A stretch of 9,191 nt of DNA from Pseudomonadota bacterium (GCA_023387235.1 JAEWIJ010000244.1:1-9191), one strand, 5' to 3'; positions 1 through 7,090 are shown, counted from the stretch's first letter. Translations and numbers: made by a program. Notes: generated by a model from the sequence alone, not told the origin.

Positions 1-19
1 GACCAGTCCCGCACCCTAA

Positions 20-38
20 CCGGCGGGGCACCCGCCGG
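20..38. repeat. 8-bp GC-only inverted repeat, 3-nt loop
   Basis: The arms CCGGCGGG (20-27) and CCCGCCGG (31-38) are perfect reverse complements around the loop GCA. The repeat directly follows the possible stop codon at 17-19. No run of T follows on either strand, so it is not a standard rho-independent terminator. It may be a transcript-end or processing hairpin, or just GC-rich structure. Confidence 0.5.
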
Positions 39-75
39 ACCACCCGTCATTTGCAATATCAGAAAGGGAGGGAGT

Positions 76-95
76 TTGAGGGACACGTCCCTCAA
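76..95. repeat. 20-bp palindrome, 9-bp perfect arms
   Basis: The arms TTGAGGGAC (76-84) and GTCCCTCAA (87-95) are exact reverse complements separated only by AC. A 2-nt spacer is too short for a good RNA hairpin loop but suits a dimeric DNA-binding protein. A repressor operator about 150 bp upstream of trbL is therefore a reasonable reading. The end of a small mobile sequence is the alternative. No second copy was seen elsewhere in the window. Confidence 0.55.
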
Positions 96-243
96 GTGGG
101 TGCGGGCGGCAGCCAGCTCGCGCAGCGACGCCACCGCGGTCGCCGACGACGATAGCCGCAACCTGATCTGCCACCCCTGACCACCAGTAACGGCGAACAC
201 AATTTCTGCCGACGGCGGAGCCTTGCCCGGAGCTTGAGAGCGC

Positions 244-1527
244 ATGGACGACTTGGCGATCATTGACCAGTTAACGGCGACGTTCAGCCGGTACATCGAC
301 AGCGGATTCGGGCTGCTTGCCGGCGACGTGGCGTTCCTGACGAGCATTCTGATTGCGATCGACATCACGCTCGCCGGCTTGTTCTGGGCGCTGATGGGCG
401 AGGAAAATGTCGTCGCGCAGCTCATCCGCAAGGTGCTGTACGTCGGCTTCTTCGCGCTTCTGTTGTCGAATTTCCGGAGCCTCGCCGACATCATCTTCCA
501 GTCGTTCGCTGGGTTGGGACTGAAGGCGACGGGAACGTCGCTGACGTCGGGCGATCTGATGCGGCCGGGGTTCGTGGCCTCGACCGGCTTCACCGCCTCG
601 AAACCGCTGATCGAGAAGGCGGGCGAGCTGATCGGCATCACGACGTTCTTCTCCAATTTCGTCACGATCGCCGTGCTGATGCTGGCCTGGGTGATCGTGC
701 TGCTCGCGTTCTTCGTGCTGTCGGTGCAGCTTTTCATCACCATCATCGAGTTCAAGCTGACGGTGTTGGCAGGATTCGTGCTGGTGCCGTTTGCGTTGTT
801 CGGGCACACGGCATTCCTCGCCGAGCGCGTGCTCGGCAACGTGATTTCGTCGGGCATCAAGCTCATGGTGCTGGCGATCGTGGTCGGCATAGGTTCGTCA
901 ATCTTCGGCACGGTCATGCGGCCGACCGGCGAAGTGACGCTGACGCAGGCGGCGTCGTGCATTCTCGGCGCGATCGCTGTGTTCGGCCTTGCGATCTTCG
1001 TGCCCGGTATTGCCGCCGGCCTGATCAGCGGCGCCCCTCAACTCGGCGCCGGCGCCGCGGTTGCGACCACAGCTGCTCTAGGCGGCACCGCCGTTGCTGG
1101 CGGCATTGCGACGGCAGGTGCGGCGCGTATGACCAGCCGCATCACCGGTGGGGCGATCAAGTCGGCGGCCTCGCTATCTGGCCGTGTTGGTGCGGCCTAT
1201 GAGGCCGGTGGCATGGGCGGTGTCGCACGCGCGACCGTCTCTGGCCCGGCATCACGCATAGCGTCATCGGCGGCCGCCCCTGCGCGCGATGCCTATCGTC
1301 AAGGTGCCGCGCAGGGATACCGCGATGCGGCGCCGTCAGGAGAGAGCGGCGGCAATGGTCCCGATGCTTCGGGCGCTAGCGCGCCGGCATCCGGACCGCC
1401 GGCCTGGGCACAGAGCCTCGCCCGCCGCCAGCGCATGACCCAGGCCGGAATGATGGCGGCGCATTCACTCCGCGAGGGCGACCGAGCCGGCATGAGCAGC
1501 GGCCCCGATCTCAAGAACAAAACGTAG
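244..1527 (+). CDS. trbL: P-type conjugative transfer protein TrbL (VirB6-like)
   Basis: This is the polytopic inner-membrane subunit of the type IV secretion system, thought to help form the inner-membrane part of the DNA path. The 427-residue product has about six hydrophobic segments, near residues 30-50, 60-85, 140-165, 168-190, 205-225 and 236-262. After these comes a long Gly/Ala-rich hydrophilic tail. The tail contains PPAWAQSLARRQRMTQAG near residues 385-402, a conserved C-terminal block in rhizobial TrbL proteins. The length is normal for the family. The ATG at 244 is supported by purine-rich GGAG (229-232) and GAGAG (236-240). trbF follows after 12 bp, in the standard order L-F-G-I. 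Identification rests on family recognition plus gene order. Confidence 0.93.
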   Translation: MDDLAIIDQLTATFSRYIDSGFGLLAGDVAFLTSILIAIDITLAGLFWALMGEENVVAQLIRKVLYVGFFALLLSNFRSLADIIFQSFAGLGLKATGTSLTSGDLMRPGFVASTGFTASKPLIEKAGELIGITTFFSNFVTIAVLMLAWVIVLLAFFVLSVQLFITIIEFKLTVLAGFVLVPFALFGHTAFLAERVLGNVISSGIKLMVLAIVVGIGSSIFGTVMRPTGEVTLTQAASCILGAIAVFGLAIFVPGIAAGLISGAPQLGAGAAVATTAALGGTAVAGGIATAGAARMTSRITGGAIKSAASLSGRVGAAYEAGGMGGVARATVSGPASRIASSAAAPARDAYRQGAAQGYRDAAPSGESGGNGPDASGASAPASGPPAWAQSLARRQRMTQAGMMAAHSLREGDRAGMSSGPDLKNKT

Positions 1528-1539
1528 GGGACAGAGATC

Positions 1540-2238
1540 ATGGCCTTCAAGCGATCGACCTTGCGCTATGGCGAGACGCCGGAACCTGTAACACCGTACC
1601 AGAAGGCCGCGCAGGCCTGGGACGAGCGCATTGGCAGCGCGCGCGTGCAGGCGCACAATTGGCGCCTCGTCGCCGTCGGCAGCCTCGGGCTTTCCCTTCT
1701 GCTCGCCGCCATCCTGCTCTGGATCGGGCGAACCGGCGCGGTCGTGCCTTACATCGTCGAGGTCGATGCCCGCGGCGGCACCCGCGCGGTCGGCCCGGCG
1801 GCAGAGACCTACACGCCGAGCGACGCACATGTCGCCTTTCACCTCTCCCGCTTCGTCGACCATGTGCGCGCGCTGTCGATCGATCCCGTCGTTGTCCGCC
1901 AGAACTGGCTCAAGGCCTACGATTTCGTCACCGACAAGGCGGCGATCACGCTCAACGAATACGCCCGCGAGATCGATCCCTTCTCGCGCGTCGGCCGACA
2001 GACCGTCGCCGTCGAGGTGACGAGCGTCGTGCGCGCCTCGGTCACGTCGTTCCAGGTGCGCTGGCTCGAACGCACGTTCGAGGGCGGCGCGGTGAGGGAT
2101 ACCAAGCGCCTTACGGGGCTCTTCTCCATCGTCATCACCCCGCCCCGAACCGTCGACGCGGTGCGCAAGAACCCGCTCGGTATATACGTGCACGCCTTCA
2201 ACTGGTCGCAGGACGTCACCACCGGAGAGGCCAAATGA
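1540..2238 (+). CDS. trbF: Conjugal transfer protein TrbF (VirB8-like)
   Basis: TrbF is the VirB8-type bitopic protein of the mating channel: a short cytoplasmic N-terminus, one membrane helix and a periplasmic NTF2-like domain. In VirB8-type systems the N-terminal tails contact the VirB4-type ATPase and the periplasmic domains form the arches. The 232-residue product shows the conserved N-terminal signature TPYQKAAQAWDERIGSARVQ (residues 18-37). A membrane helix follows at about 43-62, then the periplasmic domain, ending with the typical NPLGIYVHAFNWSQ near residue 211. The ribosome site AGGGGA (1526-1531) overlaps the trbL stop codon and lies 8 bp before the ATG. The stop codon overlaps the trbG start (ATGA), which suggests coupled translation. 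Confidence 0.95.
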   Translation: MAFKRSTLRYGETPEPVTPYQKAAQAWDERIGSARVQAHNWRLVAVGSLGLSLLLAAILLWIGRTGAVVPYIVEVDARGGTRAVGPAAETYTPSDAHVAFHLSRFVDHVRALSIDPVVVRQNWLKAYDFVTDKAAITLNEYAREIDPFSRVGRQTVAVEVTSVVRASVTSFQVRWLERTFEGGAVRDTKRLTGLFSIVITPPRTVDAVRKNPLGIYVHAFNWSQDVTTGEAK

Positions 2239-3233
2239 GCAAGCTGCGCAGCTTTGCGATCGTGCTGATGACGTCGGGCGGCCTCGGCGCCTGTACCAGC
2301 AGCATAAAAGTACCGGAGATTCCGATCCTCGACAGTCCGGCCCTGGCCGCACGCCCCGAGCCGGAACCGAAACCGCCTGTCCGCTATGTCGAGGTGCCAA
2401 CGCCGCTTCCTCTTCCCGGTCAACTCAAACCCGTCAGCAAGGGAGCCGAGAAGGGTAAGGACACCCGTTCGCCGTCGGAGCGTGTGGCGGGGGCCAACGC
2501 CGCCGCGCGCCTCGAGCCGATCCAGGACGGCTATATCAACGCTATCCAAGTCTATCCCTACATCAAGGGCGCGCTCTACCAGCTCTATGCCGCCGTCAAT
2601 CAGGTGACGGACATCGCGCTCGAGGCCGGCGAGAAGCTCGTCTCCGTGTCTGCCGGCGACACGGTTCGGTGGGTGGTCGGCGATACGACGAGCGGCGAGG
2701 GCAAGGAGGCCCAGGTCCACATCCTGGTGAAGCCGGTGGGCGCCGACCTCGAGACCAATCTGGTCATCACGACCGACCGGCGCACGTATCACCTCGAGAT
2801 GCGCTCGAGCGACAAGACCTACATGGCGTCGGTGTCGTGGACGTATCCCGCCGCTGAACTCGTCTCCTTGCGCAGGCAGCGCGATGAAGCCGCTGCATCG
2901 CTGGCGTCCATCGCTGACGGTAGCATCAACATCGAGCAGCTGCACTTCCGCTATCGCATTGAAGGCGACGCGCCCTGGAAGCCGCGCCAGGTCTTCGATG
3001 ATGGTGCCAAGGTCTACATCCAGTTCCCGTCAGGTCTCGCACAGGGCGAAGCGCCGCCGCTTTTCGTCATCGGCCCGGATGGCAAGTCGGCGCTCGTCAA
3101 CTACCGCGTGCGCGGCACGACCTACATCGTCGACCGTCTGTTCGCCGCCGCTGAGCTCCGCCTCGGCACGGCGCCGCAGCGCGTTGTGCGCATTGTCCGC
3201 ACGGATGCCGTCTGGCGGGAGACACGCTCATGA
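2235..3233 (+). CDS. trbG: Conjugal transfer lipoprotein TrbG (VirB9-like)
   Basis: TrbG is the VirB9-type component of the outer-membrane core ring and pairs with TrbI. The 332-residue product begins with a lipoprotein signal peptide: a basic N-terminus, a hydrophobic stretch and the lipobox LGAC, with the lipidated Cys at residue 20. A proline-rich linker (about 41-65) follows. A VirB9/CagX-type beta-rich region spans about 105-325, including YPYIKGALYQLYAAVNQVTD and, near the C-terminus, VRGTTYIVDRLFAAAELRLG. The frame stays open further upstream through trbF. The ATG at 2235 is preferred because it creates the signal peptide, overlaps the trbF stop as ATGA and has GGAGAGG at 2224-2230. 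The stop codon in turn overlaps the trbI start. Confidence 0.95.
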   Translation: MSKLRSFAIVLMTSGGLGACTSSIKVPEIPILDSPALAARPEPEPKPPVRYVEVPTPLPLPGQLKPVSKGAEKGKDTRSPSERVAGANAAARLEPIQDGYINAIQVYPYIKGALYQLYAAVNQVTDIALEAGEKLVSVSAGDTVRWVVGDTTSGEGKEAQVHILVKPVGADLETNLVITTDRRTYHLEMRSSDKTYMASVSWTYPAAELVSLRRQRDEAAASLASIADGSINIEQLHFRYRIEGDAPWKPRQVFDDGAKVYIQFPSGLAQGEAPPLFVIGPDGKSALVNYRVRGTTYIVDRLFAAAELRLGTAPQRVVRIVRTDAVWRETRS

Positions 3234-4498
3234 GCGAGACCGAACCCAACAAGAAGGCCGGAACGGAGAAGGTCGCGCCGGAGACGCTGGAGCTGCGCGC
3301 ACGGCCGCAACCGGTGACCCGTATCAACCGCAAGGTCGTGTTCGGCGGCGCGGCCATCGTGCTCCTGCTGGTTTCTTTTCTGGTGCTGGTCGCGCTGCAA
3401 CCGCCAAAGCTCCACGTCGGCGCACCGCGTGAGCTCATCAACGTCGAGAACAAGCCGATCTCCGAGAGCCTGGCACGGCTGCCGGCGACCTATGATGGCG
3501 TGCGCACGGAGCGGCCGCCCGAGCCGGTACGTCCGCCATCGGGCTTCCCGCAACTGACCGAGGCCGATGCAGATCCGATTGATCAGGTCGAGCAAATGGA
3601 ACGCGCGCGGCTCGCGCGCATGGCGGGGCAGGCACGCGAATCTCAGGTCTTCTTCCGCCTGCAATTGAAGGCACCGCCGCAGGAGAGCACAGGCCGTGCC
3701 GAATCGGGCTCCCAGTCGCGGTCGGTGACGAGCGCCGGCGACTCTGTGGCATCGACCGAGTTGCGCACAGCGGACCAGGCCCGCGCGCTCACCGCAGGTG
3801 GCCTGGAACCCTCCGGTACGGACGCGACGGAAAGCCTGCGTAGGCTGACCTTCCTTCGATCACGTCCCGAGAAGGAGATCTACAATCCGCACGGCTTGCA
3901 AACGCCGGCCTCGCCCTATCAGCTGATGGCCGGGACGGTCATCGCCGCCAGCCTCGTTACCGGTCTCAACTCGGATCTGCCGGGCTTCGTCATTGCCCAG
4001 GTGACGGAGAACATTTTCGATACCGTCACAGGCCGATTCCTCTTGCTGCCGCAGGGCTCAAGGTTGATCGGCAAGTACGACAATGTCGTCGCGTTCGGCC
4101 AGCAGCGCGCGCTCGTTGTCTGGCAGCGCATCATCCTGCCGGACGGATCCTCCGTCGTCATCGACAATCTGCCGGCGACCGACGCAGGCGGCTATGCCGG
4201 CCTCGCCGATCAGATCGATCTGCATACCTGGCAATTGCTGAAGGGGGTCGCGCTCGCGACCGTGATCGGCGTCGGCAGCGAGCTCGTGTTCGGAAATTCC
4301 GGCGACAACGACCTCATCCGAGCGCTGCAGCTCTCGACGCAGTCGACGACCAACCGCGCTGGCCAGCGGTTGATCGAACGCCACCTCAACGTTCAGCCGA
4401 CCATCACCGTGCGGCCCGGTTGGCCGCTGCGCGTCATCGTCCACAAGGACATCATTCTGCGCCCCCACCGCGGCGCATCCACCCTCACTGCCAACTGA
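3230..4498 (+). CDS. trbI: Conjugal transfer protein TrbI (VirB10-like)
   Basis: TrbI is the VirB10-type protein that spans the inner membrane, periplasm and outer-membrane core and links energy supply to pore opening. The 422-residue product has a charged cytoplasmic N-terminus, a single membrane helix at about 36-56 and a Pro-rich linker, with RPPEPVRPP near residues 95-103. The conserved TrbI/VirB10 beta-barrel domain runs from about residue 227 to 412. Recognisable blocks are SPYQLMAGTVIAASLVTGLN, GRFLLLPQGSRLIGKYDN and a hydrophobic helix HTWQLLKGVALATVIGVG (332-349) that matches the position of the VirB10 antenna. The start overlaps the trbG stop (ATGA) with GGGAG at 3217-3221. It is the last trb gene in this run. 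Confidence 0.95.
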   Translation: MSETEPNKKAGTEKVAPETLELRARPQPVTRINRKVVFGGAAIVLLLVSFLVLVALQPPKLHVGAPRELINVENKPISESLARLPATYDGVRTERPPEPVRPPSGFPQLTEADADPIDQVEQMERARLARMAGQARESQVFFRLQLKAPPQESTGRAESGSQSRSVTSAGDSVASTELRTADQARALTAGGLEPSGTDATESLRRLTFLRSRPEKEIYNPHGLQTPASPYQLMAGTVIAASLVTGLNSDLPGFVIAQVTENIFDTVTGRFLLLPQGSRLIGKYDNVVAFGQQRALVVWQRIILPDGSSVVIDNLPATDAGGYAGLADQIDLHTWQLLKGVALATVIGVGSELVFGNSGDNDLIRALQLSTQSTTNRAGQRLIERHLNVQPTITVRPGWPLRVIVHKDIILRPHRGASTLTAN

Positions 4499-4514
4499 CC
4501 AAGGAGAGCAGAGC

Positions 4515-4835
4515 ATGGCCGTCATCGGAGTTTTGTCAGCCGTCAACGACGGCTACGCCGGCACCATCCGCACGATCACCATGAACGCACGCGTGAAGAT
4601 TGTCGCCAACGACCGCAAGGAAACGGAGAGCGCACCAGACTTTCTTGTGATGCTCGGCGCTACCGAGATCGGCGCAGTGTGGCGTCGGATCAAACAAGGC
4701 ACGGACCAGAGCTATCTGCGCGTGCGCCTCGACGATCCAGGCTGGCCGCAGCCCATATGGGCCATCCTGACCGAAGCTGCGGAGGACGGCACGGCCCGCC
4801 TGATTTGGCGCCGCGACAAGACGGAGGGGGCGTGA
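4515..4835 (+). CDS. DUF736 family protein
   Basis: This small soluble protein of 106 residues belongs to the DUF736 family, whose biochemical role is unknown and whose members are very common on alphaproteobacterial conjugative plasmids and ICEs. Family features visible here are the opening MAVIGVLSAVNDGYAGTIRT, the central APDFLVMLGATEIGAVW, then YLRVRLDDPGWPQPIWAIL, and a closing LIWRR. The length is typical. There is a strong ribosome site AAGGAG at 4501-4506, placed just after the trbI stop, and the ATG follows 8 bp later. It may therefore be cotranscribed with the trb genes. No membrane segment or signal peptide is visible. Confidence 0.85.
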   Translation: MAVIGVLSAVNDGYAGTIRTITMNARVKIVANDRKETESAPDFLVMLGATEIGAVWRRIKQGTDQSYLRVRLDDPGWPQPIWAILTEAAEDGTARLIWRRDKTEGA

Positions 4836-4880
4836 ACCGATGTCGTCTCCCACGGATCAACGAGCGGCCTTCATCGAACC

Positions 4881-5339
4881 ATGCCCCAAGAAAAGGCTAT
4901 CCGCGTGCGCCCTCGCCTCGAGGACTACCCGCTCCACACGATGGAGAAGCTGCGCTTCGCCGACACCGACTGCAACGGTCACATCTCCAATGCCGTGTTT
5001 GCCGTCTGCTGCCAGAACGCGCGCATGGAGCTACTGCACGATCCACGTCGTATCCCGCTGCCGATCGATGGCCAATTCGTCATCGCGCGACTCGAGATCG
5101 ACTTTCTCGGCGAAATGCGATGGCCGGGCAGCGTCGTCATTGGTTCGCGATGCGAGCATGTTGGCCGCACCTCGCTGGTGATAACCCAGGCGTTGTTCGT
5201 CGATGAGCGCTGCGCCGCCAGTGCCAGATCTACCGTCGTGCTCATGAACCGCACGACGCGCCGCGCGGCGCCTCTGCCTCCGGAAACATCACGTGCGCTC
5301 GAGGCATTCTGCACGCCATGGCCGGGACGAGAGGTGTAG
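4881..5339 (+). CDS. Acyl-CoA thioesterase, 4HBT/hotdog fold
   Basis: This is a predicted cytoplasmic thioesterase that hydrolyses an acyl-CoA; the substrate cannot be read from the sequence. The 152-residue length fits the 4-hydroxybenzoyl-CoA thioesterase (YbgC/FcbB) group. The diagnostic block RFADTDCNGHISN spans residues 25-37. Asp30 is in the position of the catalytic Asp of the 4HBT family, followed by the helix with QNARME. A second hotdog strand pair, IARLEIDFLGEM and GSRCEHVGRTSLVITQALF, is also clear. The frame carries the DUF736 stop at 4833-4835, and ATG 4881 is the first possible start after it, so the start is well constrained although no strong ribosome site is seen. The MFS gene begins 6 bp after its stop. 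Confidence 0.82.
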   Translation: MPQEKAIRVRPRLEDYPLHTMEKLRFADTDCNGHISNAVFAVCCQNARMELLHDPRRIPLPIDGQFVIARLEIDFLGEMRWPGSVVIGSRCEHVGRTSLVITQALFVDERCAASARSTVVLMNRTTRRAAPLPPETSRALEAFCTPWPGREV

Positions 5340-5345
5340 CTCCGC

Positions 5346-7052
5346 ATGACTATGGTGATCTCATCGGCGCACACTTCGTACCTTTCGCCCTCCTATGGCC
5401 TCGTCGCTGATCCAGACGGCGAATTGCCGCGGATTCTGAAAAAGCCTTTCGAGTCAGAAGCAAAGCCAATCAATGACGATCGAACTTGGCGTCTCGTCGC
5501 GACTGTCCTGCTGCCGTTCGCCGCAGGCTATTTTCTCAGCTACGTCTTCCGCACCATCAATGCGCTGATCTCCGGCCCGCTCGTCAGCGAGTTTGGGCTC
5601 TCTGCCGCTGATCTCGGCTTAATCACGGCCATCCTGTTCCTGACCTTTGGCGCGGCTCAACTTCCGCTCGGCGCATGGCTCGATCGCTTTGGGCCACGCC
5701 GCGTGCAAGCCGCTCTCCTCTTGATCGCAGCGATCGGAGCTGCCGTCTTTGCCTGCGCGCAGGATCTCCTCGACCTGATCCTCGGGAGAGCCCTCATAGG
5801 TCTCGGCGTGGCTGGCGCACTGATGGCCGGCCTGAAAGCACTCGTGATCTGGTTCCCTGCGGAGCGGATCGCTCTGGCCAACGGTTGGCTTATTGCCTTC
5901 GGCACCCTCGGTGCCGTCACGGCAACCGCGCCTGCCGAGATAATGATCGCGTCGATCGGATGGCGCGGATTGTTCATGCTTCTGGCGTTTCTATCGGCCA
6001 TAGCGGCACTGCTGATCCTGTGGTTCGTGCCGGAACGTCCCGCGCTCGAACGAGGTGAGTCTACCGCTTCCGGTATGAGCATCCGAGCGATCTATCGGGA
6101 CGCGCGTTTCTGGCGTCTCGCGCCCCTCTCGGCGACGACCATCGGCTCGGCTTGGGCATTGCAGGGCCTATGGGCCGGACCGTGGCTTACCGATGTCGAG
6201 GAGCTGCCGCGCCAAGACGTCGTCATGCATCTGCTGGTGATGGCGATTGCGCTGAGTGCATTCGCGCTGATCCTCGGCACTTTCGGCGATCGGCTTCGCA
6301 GACGCGGCGTCCCGCTTTCGGCGACCCTCGCATTTGCCGCTGGGCTTGCCTTGCTTGCGCAGCTCGCATTAGTTCTGCGCTGGCCGATCCCGACTTGGCT
6401 TCCGTGGATCGCGATCGCCGGCATGGGAGCCGGCACAGTTTTGAGTTTTGCCATCCTATCTGAGCTGTTCCCCAAGTCGGCATCCGGTCGCGCCAATGGC
6501 GCGCTCAATCTCCTCCATATCGGCGGTGCCTTCGCCGTGCAGGTGGGCATCGGCATCGCGGTGGATCTCTGGCCAGCCGAGTTGGGGCGCCATCCGCCCG
6601 CCGCCTATCAGACTGCACTCGGTATCAACCTCGCGCTACAAGCAACCGCGCTTGCGTGGTTTCTCCGACCCGAGCAACGTGCTTTGGTTGTTCGGCTACG
6701 CGCACATCCAATTCACGGCGTAGCCGCGGTGCTCGGTATCACTGCCGCTAGAGCCGTTCCGTATTTTCGTGCTCGGCAAACGTGGAGCGCACACCACGAT
6801 CGCGCGCTTCGCCAGGCAAGTGCTTGGCGATTAGCGGCATGGAGCGCATCTGCAGGAGCAATATCGATTGCAGCATCTCTTGCTGTCGTCCTGCATGAGC
6901 CATCTACTACTGGTGCCCTCAAGCAGAAGCCTCTCCAACTGGATGGTCAGCGACAAACATGGCGCGTCCAGAGCATGGACGCTCTTCGGCACATCGCAAT
7001 TTCGCCGTCGGGCAATGCGCCGTCACGAAACAGGCATTCTTGTTTTTCCTGA
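5346..7052 (+). CDS. MFS transporter with an unusual C-terminal extension
   Basis: This is a predicted inner-membrane secondary transporter of the major facilitator superfamily. Twelve hydrophobic segments fit residues 50-72, 85-108, 120-138, 141-169, 178-200, 207-228, 257-281, 292-311, 323-344, 351-375, 383-409 and 421-440. Family motifs are present: GAWLDRFGPRR between helices 2 and 3, and RALIGLGVAGAL in helix 4. The substrate is unknown. The product is 568 residues, whereas comparable MFS proteins end soon after helix 12 (about residue 445). The remaining 125 or so residues include a segment resembling the TrbF N-terminus and a thirteenth hydrophobic stretch (about 495-516). The start has GAGGTG at 5331-5336. 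ATG 5352 is an alternative start. Codon choice becomes less GC-biased in the tail. Confidence 0.85.
   Translation: MTMVISSAHTSYLSPSYGLVADPDGELPRILKKPFESEAKPINDDRTWRLVATVLLPFAAGYFLSYVFRTINALISGPLVSEFGLSAADLGLITAILFLTFGAAQLPLGAWLDRFGPRRVQAALLLIAAIGAAVFACAQDLLDLILGRALIGLGVAGALMAGLKALVIWFPAERIALANGWLIAFGTLGAVTATAPAEIMIASIGWRGLFMLLAFLSAIAALLILWFVPERPALERGESTASGMSIRAIYRDARFWRLAPLSATTIGSAWALQGLWAGPWLTDVEELPRQDVVMHLLVMAIALSAFALILGTFGDRLRRRGVPLSATLAFAAGLALLAQLALVLRWPIPTWLPWIAIAGMGAGTVLSFAILSELFPKSASGRANGALNLLHIGGAFAVQVGIGIAVDLWPAELGRHPPAAYQTALGINLALQATALAWFLRPEQRALVVRLRAHPIHGVAAVLGITAARAVPYFRARQTWSAHHDRALRQASAWRLAAWSASAGAISIAASLAVVLHEPSTTGALKQKPLQLDGQRQTWRVQSMDALRHIAISPSGNAPSRNRHSCFS
6759..6893 (+). 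other. TrbF-like anchor segment in the MFS C-terminal tail
   Basis: Residues 472-516 of the MFS protein align without a gap to residues 19-63 of the TrbF encoded at 1540-2238. Over the first 27 positions (MFS 472-498, TrbF 19-45), 12 residues are identical: P, Y, A, Q, W, A, Q, A, W, R, L and A in the same register. The stretch after them is hydrophobic in both proteins and in TrbF is the membrane helix. The two DNA segments differ strongly in codon choice, so this is not a recent duplication of the local trbF. Beyond residue 516 the similarity to TrbF stops and there is no periplasmic domain. The alignment was made by eye; homology is an inference. Confidence 0.55.
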
Positions 7053-7061
7053 AGCCGACGC

Positions 7062-7090
7062 GATGGACCGATAAGCTGCATAGGTCCATC
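7062..7090 (+). promoter_or_regulatory. Inverted repeat abutting the xis start codon
   Basis: The arms GATGGACC (7062-7069) and GGTCCATC (7083-7090) are perfect 8-bp reverse complements separated by 13 bp. The right arm ends on the base before ATG 7091. The only Shine-Dalgarno-like sequence, AGG at 7082-7084, falls mostly inside the right arm. As RNA, a hairpin would hide the ribosome site. As DNA, the spacing suits a dimeric repressor, possibly the excisionase itself. No clear -35/-10 pair was found next to it; the promoter is probably inside the end of the MFS gene. Confidence 0.5.

Larger units (their letters stand above)
1..243. other. Gap upstream of trbL with no convincing gene
   Basis: No recognisable product was found in this stretch. 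In plus frame 2 a reading frame runs in from the left and stops at a TAA at 17-19 (last residues TSPAP). This could be the end of the upstream gene, in related clusters trbJ or a trbK-type entry-exclusion gene, but five residues cannot show that. Plus frame 1 is open to a TGA at 178-180 but looks like no known protein. The minus strand is open from an ATG at 245 to the window edge, without a ribosome binding site. Two compact inverted repeats (20-38 and 76-95) are the clearest structure. trb genes are usually packed with little or no spacing, so a gap of about 220 bp here is unusual. Confidence 0.5.

Noticed and set aside
1659..2234. Upstream extension of the trbG reading frame to 1659 (a 524-residue ORF)
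   Set aside because: The extension lies in another frame over trbF, is Arg-rich and has no family character. ATG 2235 gives a lipoprotein signal peptide and an ATGA overlap.
271..2945. Long minus-strand ORFs opposite trbL, trbF and trbG (271-807, 1465-2400, 1917-2945)
   Set aside because: They are rich in Arg, His and Asp and mirror the GC codon bias of the plus-strand genes. No ribosome sites or recognisable domains are seen.
3122..4546. Minus-strand ORFs opposite trbI (3122-3664, 3438-3752, 4058-4546)
   Set aside because: They are shadows of a clearly recognised trbI gene.
7040..7068. Possible promoter with -35 TTGTTT upstream of xis
   Set aside because: At 17-bp spacing the -10 position reads ATGGAC, a poor match, and better spacing does not exist.
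6959..7090. Longer excisionase starting at ATG 6959
   Set aside because: It would overlap the MFS gene by about 94 bp and the added residues have no HTH or excisionase features.
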